64,000 nucleotides of DNA from Melieria omissa. Lineage: Eukaryota; Arthropoda; Insecta; Diptera; Ulidiidae. A program made the translations under genes and the position numbers. The notes below the pieces were generated by a model, which was given only the letters and a program-made list of their open reading frames with translations, was not told the origin of the DNA and did not search any database. How positions within the stretch are numbered: position 1 is the stretch's first letter; the number at the start of each line of letters is the position of its first letter. The stretch lies in contig OZ020267.1 of NCBI GenBank assembly GCA_963971225.1, forward strand, positions 88,835,648 to 88,899,647. Direction: 5' to 3'. This document shows, piece after piece, positions 33,524-43,616 of this stretch.

Positions 33524-35193
33524 TTAAAAATCAAATACGCTTCTAATTACAATATTTAATGATGTCAAAGTTATAAACACATGGTTACAGGGTGAAGTGA
33601 CAAAAATCACGTTTCGACTCGAACGCCGGCATTTGCTGACGAGAAGCAATGCGTGCACGGATGTCGCGTCGAAGTTAAGTTTTGCAGGAACCTTGAACCT
33701 CCGTATTTGTCCACTGGGGACTGCTGTAGCTCTGGCCTTCATCACTCGTCGTAAGCCCAGTTCACGTATATGTGGTCGATGGTCCGTCATCATGGCCAGG
33801 AGCACATTCTCCGGGTGAGCAAAGTACGCGTTACGGTGAATAACGGGGTCAACGATTCCCTTGAGTTTGGAGCTGAGGTAACGTGACTTGACAAGCATCT
33901 GGTGAATCCAGAGAATCCGTGTGGGTCTGTCGTCCCGCCATCGAGTGACTGGAATAGATTAAGTCGCCGGATAACGCCCGATTTTTGTCCCGTGTTTACG
34001 TTTGTGCCGTCACACCCGACAACTTTAATATTATCTGTCTTCGCATTTTGCTCTTTGATACTAGCGACTAAGTACTCAGCTATGTCTTTGCTGCAGCCTG
34101 ATGACGGAGACGTATGGTTGAAGTACGAAGAACCCGGCTCTGCGATGATGGTTATGTGTTCTTCCGATATGGTTTTTCTGTGGTACTTGTTGTCGACGGC
34201 GAGGACTTGTGTTAAAGTTTTATCCTTGCGGCCATCAAAAAATAGTCCATCTATGCCCTTGTGAGTGTGGTCGTCTTCATTCTGCCTCAGTTCCTTTCGA
34301 ATTTTACTGCGTTTTCGACGGATTTTGCTTCGGTCGATTACTTTGGATCGGTCGTTGAGTGATACGAGACCAAGATCATGCAGAACTGTTGTTGCTAATA
34401 CAGCAGCCGATCTGTCCGAAACTCCGGTCCGATCGCAAGCTATAGCGAGGGAAGGCAGAGAGATAGTAATTTTTTGGCACTCTCGATCCTGATTTCGCTT
34501 AGTTTTGAGTGATTCTCTATCTGGGATGTACTCATCGACAGTGGGACTGTCAGACGAGTCCGTGTCGTATTCGGAACTTTCGGCAGAATAGGGTTGACTT
34601 TTGCTCGCATCGTCATCGATCTTCTTAATCTTCATTCGTTTGAGATTTGCTTCCTTTCTTTCAGCTTTTCTCTTCAATTTTGATGTTACCACTTGATCTG
34701 TACCACCGATTATCATCTTTCTTGGCCCTCTCTGGTCTTGAAGGAACTGCCGTTCGTTTGCCGGAATTTTGTTGTGTTTCGTACATTTGCAATTGGCCAC
34801 CATATCGGAGCACTTGCATTTGCTGAGATCAAACAGAGTGTTAGCTTTGTCACGAAAGTCCGATAATCTCCGTTGGTAGTTTGGTTGATTCCTTTTACAT
34901 TTGTTGACTTTTAGCATTGTGTTGTATTTGTCGTGGAACGATCTAAGTTTTTCTATCGCTTGTGCATGCGTTACTGTTGGAAGTGAGGCCCTTTGCCATA
35001 TCTCTTCGACTTCATAGCACAGTTTTTGAGATATGTCAAAAAATTATGGGTATTTACCATTGTCCGTCTTCAGATCTTGTCAAAGTTGAATATATTTCTT
35101 CATGAGATCGGTGTAGGTCGGCAGAGTATTGGTCGGCAGGTTTCGTGGAGCGCCAAATATCACGCACGAAACTTTGTCTCTTGTAACTGTCAT
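33524..35193 (-). pseudogene. Orphan transposon protein with CDGTNVNTG motif
   Basis: Reading minus from an ATG at 35193 (MTVTRDKVSCVIFGAPRNLP), the frame has two stops (near 35079 and 35037) and then runs open to 33790. It has a cysteine cluster CKCSDMVANCKC, an acidic serine-rich segment, GIDGLFFDGRKDKTLTQ, TISEEHITIIAEPGSSYFNH and VVGCDGTNVNTG. An internal deletion removes the part after GVIRRL. A second frame (33898-33524) ends with VIHRNAYFAHPENVLLAMMT and HIRELGLRRVMKARA. I recognise it as a protein repeated in many invertebrate genomes but know no named family. DGT and nearby acids could be catalytic (inference). Confidence 0.55.
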
Positions 35194-35720
35194 CTCTTTA
35201 AAAATATAAAGAAATAACTAGTAACCCTTCACTGCCCTACCTTTTTGCGCACAAGTTCAGGTACTCACCTTTTTTTTGTTTTTTTTTAATTAAATCAGAT
35301 GTAACGTCACAAGTTTATTTCGAATCGGTCACTTCACAAGGAAATCGTGAACATTCAACAATCATAAACAGAATTAAACTAGCGGGGTTTGCCACATTCC
35401 AACGATTAAAACACGAATTGTAATTTGTAATATTTTATTCGCTCAAACAGGACTGCTACAATAAATAACTTAAAACCCGCAAACCTAAAGCAAAGGCTAC
35501 TGAGATTTATTTTGAATCCTTAACTGAGTTGAAATTACGACTTTCACTTCTTTCGACGAAAGTGAAAAAAGTATTAAAAAAAATGATTTCAATTAGGTGA
35601 TGGGCGATCAAGGAGTTGTTAGAAAGTAATATAATTTTGCAGGATTGGTACCATGGACATTTGGCACATTTCCAATATACTAGCTTCTTACAATTTTAAA
35701 ATCAATTTTTTCACTCCACC
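34994..35720. other. 5' part and leader of the orphan transposon
   Basis: 35193-34994 is the N-terminal coding part with stops; 35194-35723 is non-coding and AT-rich, and presumably holds the promoter. I see no clear TATA box or subterminal repeat. Confidence 0.35.
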
Positions 35721-35731
35721 CTAATCTACAG

Positions 35732-36838
35732 TCTCTAATCTTGCAGTTTTTTCTGATGACTGCTATGCCGCGCTTCAGAAAGGTGTTCTTGTTGATGCTA
35801 TCTACACAGATTTTTCAAAAGCTTTCGATAGGATTTCCCACAACATTCTCTTAGCTAAACTTGCGCGTTTGGGTTTCCATTCCATTTTCCTTTAGTGGAT
35901 CACTTCGTACTTGAGTCATAGGCGTAGTTCTGTGCTATTAGAAGGGGTTAGCTCCAATTCATTTGAGCCAACTTCTGGTGTTCTGCAGGGGAGCATTCTA
36001 GGCCCACTGTTTTTCATTTTGTTTATTAATGACATTGGGACTTGTTTCTCGACTGCTAAGTACCTGTTGTATGCAGATGATTTAAAAATCTATTCGGATA
36101 TTAATTGTTCTAATGATTCGCCGTTGCTGCAGCTGAGCTAGATAATTTGTTTTTATGGTTATGGCTTATTTTTGTCCCTCATATTAACTACACTATCTCT
36201 AAATCATTTTCCATGCTTGCTTTTGTGCGCCGTAATAGCTCGGCTTTCTCAGACCCATTTACTCTCAAAACTCTTTACTCTGCTTTTGTGCGATCGAATT
36301 TGGAGTACGCTACATTTATTTGGAGGCCTTATCATCTAATTCATATAAATCGTCTTGAGTCGGTGCAGAAGGTGTTTATTCGCCATGCTCTTCGTTCGCT
36401 AAATTTTGCTGAACCTTTACCTTCATATACTTCTCGCTGTCTGTTACTTAACCTTATGTCATTGCGCAATAGAAGGACTTTCTTGTCCATTTCTTTTATT
36501 TTTTATGTTAATAATGGGAGGGTGGATTGCCCCGCCCTTCTTAGTAAAATTAACTTCTACGTTCCGGGCAGAATTCTTCGCCGCTCCGTTTTGTTTAATG
36601 TTGGTTTCAGCAAAACTCTGTTTGGCTTGAATGCTCCTATTAATAGAGTGCTGGCTGAGTTTAACGTCATTCTTAATTCTTTAGACTTAGATATCTCGTC
36701 TACCAGGAATATTTTTCGCAATGCTCTTAATCCTTAGTGTTAAGTCTTTAATGTACATTACATCTCTCTATGAAATCTCTCACTTCTATGGTCTGTAAGG
36801 TTTTTCTCTGTAGACTTGATAAATAAATAAATAAATAA
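35732..36838 (+). pseudogene. LINE J3 RT palm, C-terminal region and 3' end
   Basis: It reads VSNLAVFSDDCYAALQKGVL, IYTDFSKAFDRISHNILLAK, then a stop at 35896 (W position), SSVLLEGVSSNSFEPTSGVL, QGSILGPLFFILFINDIGTC and LLYADDLKIYSD. A deletion at about 36130-36165 removes the segment after the palm, then HINYTISKSFSMLAFVRRNS and FIWRPYHLIHINRLESVQKV continue to 36737. The 3' UTR ends in TAAA repeats. Confidence 0.75.
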
Positions 36839-36888
36839 TGTCAAATGCTCAATGCTCATGTCCTCTTGCCGCAGCTCATAGATCAGCG

Positions 36889-37955
36889 TAGGGATGCGCA
36901 CGTAAAAAATACATCGATGGTTTTTCCGATGCAATGCATCGTGAAGTCACATCGATGTTTTGCGATGTATCGCTGAAAAAATGCATCGATGTTTCGATGC
37001 ATTGTATTCCCTATAATTGCAGAAAAAACTAAATGAAATTGAAGAAAACAGTAAAGGTTCAATGTATTAATTTTATTTTTTATAGATCCCAATATTTTTG
37101 GTTTAGACTTTGTAAAAACAATATTTTATTAACTCTCTTCGCCTGTAGTCTGCTCCTCTGCTGCCTTAAAACAAATGCAGCCTTTGAAAAAAGCCTTTCA
37201 GAAAGTACGGAGCTGGCTACCGTTGTTAAATGTTTGTACGCTATATTGACAATCTTGGAAACTGCGTTTTGTAATCCGCCCATACTTCGAGAGGGTTTTC
37301 ATTCGCCCAAAATTGTGACACTTTTGACGAAATAAATTTTTGTTGAAGTTAATTTTAAGCAAAGTTGTGACAATTTAGTACCTATATATTTTCAAATAAA
37401 AAAATTAATTTAGAATTTTCCAAATTTTTTTTCAACTTTTTTACTGTCATTTATAATTATTTAATTCAGCAAAAGTGACATAAATTAAAATAATTCGGTA
37501 ATTACTGAATTAAAATATCATCAAATCAGTCACAGCTCAATATTTTATATTTTCTAGTGTAAAATAAAAAAAGTCTTTGTAACTTATCCTAAAGCATAAT
37601 CTGTAGGGATTTTCTACTACGTTATTTAAAAATGTTTATTCAGCTCAAAAATAGTTTTTTGCGTTTCCTGAAAAATTAAGTTGAGTTGTGTCACTTTTGT
37701 AATGGGTGTGCGATATGTACATTTCTTGAACTTGTAGTAGGCTCCTTAAGTTGATAAACTGTTTAAACTGCAAGTTCGGGTTTTCGCTGCATCGAATAAC
37801 ATACATCGATGCATCGAATACAATCACATAAACAGATACATCGGAATTTTTTGCATCGAATACAATCTCATTAATCGATACATCGGAATTTTTTCGATGC
37901 ATTGAATTGGAAACATCGATGTTTCCGATGCATCGCTTAACATCGCGCATCCCTA
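36889..37955. mobile_element. hAT element, ends TAGGGATGCGC, CATCGATG-rich termini
   Basis: The ends are TAGGGATGCGCACG and (complement) TAGGGATGCGCGATG. The flanks GATCAGCG (36881-36888) and GATCACTG (37956-37963) agree at 6 of 8 bases and look like a decayed 8-bp duplication. Both terminal 100-150 bases carry many ATCGATG or CATCGAT motifs. The minus strand encodes a hAT C-terminus (next entry). The element is about 1.07 kb, an internally deleted form. Confidence 0.75.
37080..37283 (-). pseudogene. hAT transposase C-terminal dimerisation region
   Basis: The minus-strand ORF reads IAYKHLTTVASSVLSERLFS then KAAFVLRQQRSRLQAKRVNK and ILFLQSLNQKYW. This is the hAT C-terminal motif (A..YL.....S...SERLFS.AG.....+R.RL....V..LLFL..N). 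The motif mediates transposase dimerisation. The rest of the gene is missing. Confidence 0.75.
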
Positions 37956-38520
37956 GATCACTGCTTCTCCGGCTACCGACTAAAGAAATTGTTGCTTTTT
38001 TACTGCCTCATGTTCTAAACCAGGGGTCGGCAAAATTGACAATGAGATGGTGTTAGTGAGCGTAGTGAAATTTCTCTCCACTGTGTAAATTATACCTGAA
38101 CAACGGCTGATTGAGCGAGCGTACTGTGCAATGACTACATGACGCGAAATTGAGAGGAGTCACGGTTGCTAATTCGGTCAAACCAGGCCCCAGAGTCGCA
38201 AATTCGGTCAAACTAGGTCCCAGAGTTGAATAGGGTTCGTACAGCAAATTCGCCATACAAAAGTCAGGGCAAGGGCGGCTTAAGTGCAGAATAGCGTACC
38301 CTCGTGAAAAAAATTAATAAGTATGCTTATATCATACAAAGAAGTTTTGCCTGGGAAATGCCTACAAAAGGCGTGGCACGGGGTCAAAGTTCAAAACTTT
38401 TATCAAAATAACTCATTAAATTTTCAATCGATTTATATGATATGGGTATCAAACGAAAGGTCTTTTCCTTTATTTTGGTGTACCACATTATATACTTTAT
38501 ATGTAATAATTAATTAATAA

Positions 38521-38720
38521 TAATTGATTGGCACGACAGCCCGCTTACGCGAGACTAAGGCCTAGCTTCCCGCAGCCACCCGTGTTGTGCGTGTGAATTT
38601 TGTACGCGGGTGGAAGGGACCTACAGTTTTATGCCGGTTCCGAACGGCAGGTTGGGATCTTTTTCATAGGCAATTTTTACTCTCAGAGGTTTGCCATTTC
38701 CAGCTGAGAGGACTTTATAT
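38521..38720 (-). repeat. SINE body fragment related to the SINE at 46 kb
   Basis: GGGACCTACAGTTTTATGCC, then GGTTCCGAACGGCAGG and TCAGAGGTTTGCCATT, match the body of the SINE at 46368-46885 (GGGACCTACAGTTTAACGCC, GAATCCGAACGGC, GGAGGTTTTTGCCATT). No tRNA-like B box or LINE-like tail was seen. Confidence 0.5.
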
Positions 38721-39078
38721 GTACGAATCAAAAATTATAAGCAAATTTGTTATATTAAATTTACAAAACCCGATTTTTTTCTCGAGAAAAACAAAATAAA
38801 GATATAATAAATTTGTTACCATATATTCTCTACGGAATTCCCTTTACAATGAAATATAGAACATTTGAACTTTTTTTGGTTTTGTTTTTATATTTAAATT
38901 TATATTGAGTTAAAAGAATCTGCCTGCAAGGGGATTCTACGGTTTCCGTGGCGCCGCCATTTGTTTATGATCTTTTTAGATAGATTGACCGAAAATAAAT
39001 CGAAAATGATGAATAAAATTTTTCGATATCTCGCTTCGTTTTCGAGATATCGAGGTTCAAAGTTTTTATATTTCCATA

Positions 39079-39447
39079 TTGTGCACACCTGACTGTTGCC
39101 TGATGTGGTGGTGACTCCCACGAGGGTTATTTTTTTAGCGCCCGGCCGAAGGCCGGCCACCTGGGAAAAACTTTTTGCCAAAAAAACTATGGCTTGGAAC
39201 TATGGATTTGAACAAAAAATACTGTGCGCACCTGACTGTTGCCTGATGTGGTGGTGACTCCCATGAGGGTTATTTTTCAAGCGCCCGGCCGAAGGCCGGC
39301 CACCTGGGAAAAACTTATTGCTAAAAAAACTATGGCTTGGAACTATGGATTTGAACAAAAAATACTGTGCACATATGACTGTTGCCTGATGTGGTGGTGA
39401 CTCCCATGAGGGTTATTTTTCAAGCGCCCCGGCCGAAGGCCGGCCAA
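39079..39447 (+). repeat. Tandem repeat, about 143-bp unit, 2.6 copies
   Basis: Units start at 39079, 39223 and 39365 with TGTGCACACCTGACTGTTGC and contain CCTGATGTGGTGGTGACTCC and the near-palindrome GGCCGAAGGCCGGCC. The third copy stops after the palindrome. It sits in the centre of the foldback-like element. Confidence 0.8.
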
Positions 39448-40075
39448 ACAAAAGGTACTTGAATGCAGAAATTCTTTGCTTAGGCGCGATATTTAATTAA
39501 AACACGCATTGAAAAAAAACAAAACTGTATGTTTTTATATTTCATTGAAAAGAGAATTCTACACGCTATAATATAGTGTACATTTTTTTGTATCTTAATA
39601 ACAAGATTTTTGGAGAAAAAAATCTGGTTTTGTAAATTATATAAAAAAAACGTTTTTGCTTATAACTTTTTACTCGTACATATAAAGTATATAATGTGGT
39701 ACACCAAAATGAAGGTATGAAAAAGACCTTTCGTTTAATACCCATATTGAATAAATAGATAGAAAATTGACTGAGTTTTTATGATAAAAGTTTTAAACTT
39801 TGACACCGTGCCACGCCTTTCGTAGGCGTTTCCCAGGAAAAATTTTTAGTTTGTTACATTCACAAAACCAAGCTCTATACAGCCAAATTTTTTATTTTTT
39901 TTTCAGGAGGGTACGCTATTCTGCACTTGTTCCGCAAGGGCTGCTGGTGCGTTCGAAGTTTTTTTGCAAATGAAATAATTATTATTTTTTCTTTCATTCG
40001 TTTATAGGAAATTGATTGCAAAAAAAATGTTGTTACTGAAAAACGTCATAAGTATGTTCCAACGTGTTTTAATAT

Positions 40076-40497
40076 TGTTACGAAAATTACTTCACAGGTT
40101 CGTTTGGATTGGTTTTGAAAATAAAACAACTTCAGTTATCCAGCGCAACGTAGTCAAAACTAACAATCGCTTTATTTACAAATTTGCACTTGTTCTACTT
40201 TACACTACTACTATTGCATGTTTCCCCATTGCTTGCTCAACACAGACTCGACCCCTTGCGCTGCCACTGCTGCTTTTATACCAGTTTTCTTATCGCGCCG
40301 AAGTTTCTTGCAACTTCTAATTGGAAAGCGCTCGACCATTCTCGCACAGCCCATTTCTTCGAGAACCATCCTTGCCATATCGGACTATACCAAGCGAATT
40401 TATAACAGTTTTGCTGTACTTCACAGTATGCTTGGAAAATATTCGTGCGGAGAAAAGCATTCCTGTACAGTGCGGCACAGAATTTCTCATCGTATCA
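40076..40497 (-). repeat. 3' LTR of copy B
   Basis: On the minus strand it starts TGATACGATGAGAAATTC and ends TTTTCGTAACA. A TATAAAAGCAGCAGTGG promoter and AATAAAGCG polyadenylation signal are present. It differs from the other LTR of this copy at about two bases. Confidence 0.85.
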
Positions 40498-40508
40498 CTG
40501 TCCATCAC

Positions 40509-40781
40509 TTAGACTTGTTCGTCCCGAACAAGTACCGAGGCTCCGCCGGAGTAAGACGCCAGGCGCTCCAAATGGACTACTTTCAGCCTGGCGTTTCCGC
40601 TGCAGCAGCGTTGAACCCTGTACACCACGTCATTAATCCTGGTCACGACCCTGTACGGTCCATCCCATGACGTTTGATGCTTTGGAGACAAACCTTTCCT
40701 GCGCTGCGGGTTGTAAAGCATTACCAGATCGCCTTCTTGGAACCCCTCTGGGTTAGTCCGTAGACCATAGCTCGCTTTCAA
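40509..40781 (-). pseudogene. Copy B integrase C-terminal domain
   Basis: It reads SYGLRTNPEGFQEGDLVMLY, NPQRRKGLSPKHQTSWDGPY and VVTRINDVVYRVQRC, the GPY/F-type end of gypsy integrase. It is joined directly to the zinc domain region, the catalytic core being deleted. It ends RDEQV, as in the full-length relative. Confidence 0.8.
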
Positions 40782-42738
40782 CTAGTAGAGCGCGGCTCCG
40801 CGATCTTCTCCTCAGCCCTTTCGCAGCCGAACACCGATTACAACCTCTGATCCACTCAGCGACAGACTCCTGGCATCCTACCCAATAGAACCGCCTTCTT
40901 ATCTTGGCGACAGTTTTTGCGATGCCTAGGTGCCCTCCACTGGAGTCGTTATGGGTTTCCTCGATGACATCGTCGATTCGGCCTCCCGGGACCACTATTA
41001 GGGATTTTCTGGTCCTGCCATCCCTGCTCTCCCACTCGCGGTATAGGCAGCCATCCTGCAGACGTAGACTTTGCCACTGTGCCCAGTAAGCCTTCGCGAT
41101 CGGGCTCTCACCAGCCATCTCCTGCCAGTCCGGCCGTAATCTCTGCGCTTTGCCTTTGATGATCTTCGCGAGATCCGTATCCTTGCGCTGGTCCTTCTGT
41201 AGCCTTTCCGCAAGCCCATCTTCCTCTTGCAGAACTCTTACCGACCGAACATCCACAATTTGTCCCTCGTTTTCGGCCTGCGAATTATGCCTGCGTTCGG
41301 TCTCGCACGAATGGTGTGGCAGAGCGTCATCCCTCCTTGGCGACGTCTTTTGTCCGGAACGATTTTCTCGCAGATGGCAGTCTCGTGATATGTGGCCTTG
41401 CTTGCCACATCGCCAGCAACTGACTCGAGATGATACTGCCCGCAGCCCCGCTGGTGCCTCCGAGCTCACTGTCTGGCTTTGCGTGACACGTCCAGATTGG
41501 ACCCCATGCATCTCCGCAGATGAATGTCGAAAACTTCCCCTTCAGGCCGCCTCATACGTTAATGCGCTTGTCACCGTCTCACGGAATGTCGGCTTGCCCA
41601 TCATCAATGCACTGCGTCGTGTCTCCGGGTCATGAAGACCTTCAATAAACGCCTCAATCTTCATCCTCTCCAGATAATCAGCGCCGAATTTCGGGTAGCA
41701 CAACTGTACGAGCCGCTCAATGTCTGCTGCATACGTCTGCAGCGCCTCGTCTGCTCTTTGCCAGCGGTTCTTCAGCTCGCAATAATACAGCGTTTTGTTG
41801 TGCTCGTCACTGTATCTGGCTGCCAATGCCCTCATGACAGTCTTGTAATCACCTCTCAAACCTTCCGAAACTGTTTGTATTACCTCAGCCGCACGACCTC
41901 TTAGAGCCAGTATCAGCCTCCGACCTTTCCTAACATTGGTCCACTGACTCTCCAAAGCAGCCATCTCGAATTGTAGTTTGAATGTGTCAAACGACGTAGT
42001 ACCGTCATAAGTAGGCACTTCTATGGCAAAACTTTCCGGAGCCGGCGGCAAACATTCTCGTGGCTGTACCTCTCTAAGCCGCTCGTCGATTTTCCTGTTT
42101 ACTGAATCCTCCAGACTGTCAACTCGTTTGTTCAAGGAATCATCCAAGTCATTAACTCGTCTGTTCAGAGAATCATCCAGGCCGTCGACTCGTCTATCTA
42201 AGTGTTCCACTTGCGCTCCCAGGTGCTCCACCTTCACATCAAGCTTGTTTGAGACTTCTTCCACTTTCTGCTCCAAGCGCGCAGAATTTTCCTGAAGCTT
42301 GGTTTCCATTCGCTCCGCTACTTCTCGGTTCGCCGATTTCATTTTCACTATTTCTTGATTCGTACTTTCTAGTTTCGCTGCAATTTGCGCCGACATTTCA
42401 CGATTTTCATTTTCCATTTTGGCTGCCATTTCACGGTTGGAAGTCTCAAACATGCCTTTAAGTGCAACCATTAACTGGCTCATGTCCAATGCTTGTAGTG
42501 GCGCAGCCGCTGCAGTCGTACTTTGTAATGACGCAGCACCAGCAGGCGATTCCTCCACCTTGGCCGACGCCTCTTGTTCTTGCGTTCTGAACTCGTGTGC
42601 AGCCCAATCGATGCCTCGTGATTCACACGCCTCTCGCAAGCGCAGTTGCAACTCCACCTTTCCGCCAGCAGTCGGCAAATTCCAGGCAGCCAGCTCCTTC
42701 TTCAGCTGGTCAACCTTCAGCAGCTCGAGTTTAACCAT
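40753..42738 (-). pseudogene. Copy B Gag fused to the integrase zinc domain
   Basis: The frame starts at 42738 with MVKLELLKVDQLKKELAAWN (SAP domain), continues with a long coiled coil (LDDSLNRRVNDLDDSLNKRV) and the Gag core, stops at 41542 (a TGG to TGA change after LTYEAA), then continues in the same frame to the knuckle CWRCGKQGHISRDC. Without any protease or RT it passes to GQIVDVRSVRVLQEEDG and the integrase HHCC domain HNDSSGGHLGIAKT...CNRC. One nonsense mutation separates it from a complete fusion frame like that of copy C. Confidence 0.85.
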
Positions 42739-42801
42739 GTCTGCGTTTTTATAATTTAATTTTTATCTTCAGTAACACAATCCTGACTTTCTGACACCAA
42801 A

Positions 42802-43223
42802 TGTTACGAAAATTACTTCACAGGTTCGTTTGGATTGGTTTTGAAAATAAAACAACTTCAGTTATCCAGCGCAACGTAGTCAAAACTAACAATCGCTTTA
42901 TTTACAAATTTGCACTTGTTCTACTTTACACTACTACTATTGCATGTTTCCCCATTGCTTGCTCAACACAGACTCGACCCCTTGCGCTGCCACTGCTGCT
43001 TTTATACCAGTTTTTTTATCGCGCCGAAGTTTCTTGCAACTTCTAATTGGAAAGCGCTCGACCATTCTCGCACAGCCCATTTCTTCGAGAACCATCCTTG
43101 CCATATCGGACTATACCAAGCGAATTTATAACAGTTTTGCTGTACTTCACAGTATGCTTGGAAAACATTCGTGCGGAGAAAAGCATTCCTGTACAGTGCG
43201 GCACAGAATTTCTCATCGTATCA
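42802..43223 (-). repeat. 5' LTR of copy B
   Basis: 422 bp, same ends as its partner. Next to it (minus strand) is the primer-binding region TTTGGTGTCAGAAAGTC, then the gag start at 42738. Confidence 0.85.
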
Positions 43224-43227
43224 ATAT

Positions 43228-43612
43228 GATTTAACTTCAGTTTTTGCTGATTGCCCTCAAAGCCTTTACGTTTGAATTGCTTGTGTTGCAGCTCTGCGTT
43301 TGAAAAGAGTTCAACTTGCCATCACTGTTTCTTGCTGCACTAGAAACGGCAAACTCAATGAGACATGAACTGAATGAAAAAGCAACCGAATATCTGCTGA
43401 GTTTACCGTCTGAACTCATTTATTTATGCTTTCTGTTGGTACGGGTAACAATCAAAATGATTTCGACCAGTAAAACAAGGTTTTTCGCAACGTTATATTT
43501 ACAGTAAATAAGAAAAGTTATCACTTTAAGATGCATACAATTGACTGGTAACCGGTGCTGTGCGAATGTTTGAGTAAAAATACCCGTACACTATCGGACG
43601 ATTGTAAAAAGC
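43228..43612. other. Residual DNA of the 21-kb host transposon
   Basis: It lies between copy B and the mini LTR element. Short open stretches such as LKRVQLAITVSCCTRNGKLN are not recognised. It may be part of the host transposon's gene. Confidence 0.3.
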
Positions 43613-43616
43613 AAAC

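Larger units (their letters stand above)
33331..35723 (-). mobile_element. DNA transposon with an orphan transposase-like protein, TSD ATCTACAG
   Basis: A 2393-bp element has ends TAGGCTGGAGTGAAAA and (complement) TAGGGTGGAGTGAAAA. It is flanked by a perfect 8-bp duplication ATCTACAG (33323-33330 and 35724-35731) and disrupts LINE J3 at GRST/VSNL. An 8-bp duplication and a TAGGG-type end favour the hAT superfamily, but the encoded protein lacks the hAT signatures I know. It encodes the minus-strand protein described next. Confidence 0.8.
32755..36838 (+). mobile_element. LINE J3 (5'-truncated), split by an 8-bp-TSD transposon
   Basis: J3 begins in the linker before RT (NPKNFWRYIMSKKSVSNIPT) right at the A-rich tail of J2, covers part of RT (32831-33322 and 35732-36140), then has an internal deletion and resumes with the C-terminal region (36147-36737). 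The 3' end has GATAAATAAATAAATAAATA at about 36818-36838. The transposon at 33331-35723 interrupts the RT, and the reading GFVSGRST / VSNLAVFSDD is restored once it is removed. Confidence 0.8.
38277..39933. mobile_element. Foldback-like element, ends AAGTGCAGAATAGCGTACCC, TSD GCAAGGGC
   Basis: Left end GGCTTAAGTGCAGAATAGCG and right end (complement) GGAACAAGTGCAGAATAGCG lie next to an 8-bp duplication GCAAGGGC (38269-38276 and 39934-39941). The inverted arms are about 240 bases each and include CCACATTATATACTTTATAT. The centre holds a SINE fragment and 143-bp tandem repeats. Superfamily unknown: GG ends with an 8-bp TSD might be Merlin-like, but this is a guess. Confidence 0.7.
40076..43223 (-). 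mobile_element. Internally deleted gypsy derivative, copy B, TSD ATAT
   Basis: Two 422-bp LTRs (40076-40497 and 42802-43223) flank an internal part with a SAP-domain Gag joined to the integrase zinc domain. Protease, RT, RNase H and the integrase core are missing. ATAT flanks both sides (40072-40075 and 43224-43227). The LTRs differ at about two positions. It shares both deletion junctions with copy C at 55389-58561, so they descend from one defective master. Confidence 0.9.

Noticed and set aside
39079..39447. A CRISPR-like repeat array
   Set aside because: The units are contiguous 143-bp tandem copies without short repeats and unique spacers, and the genome is eukaryotic.
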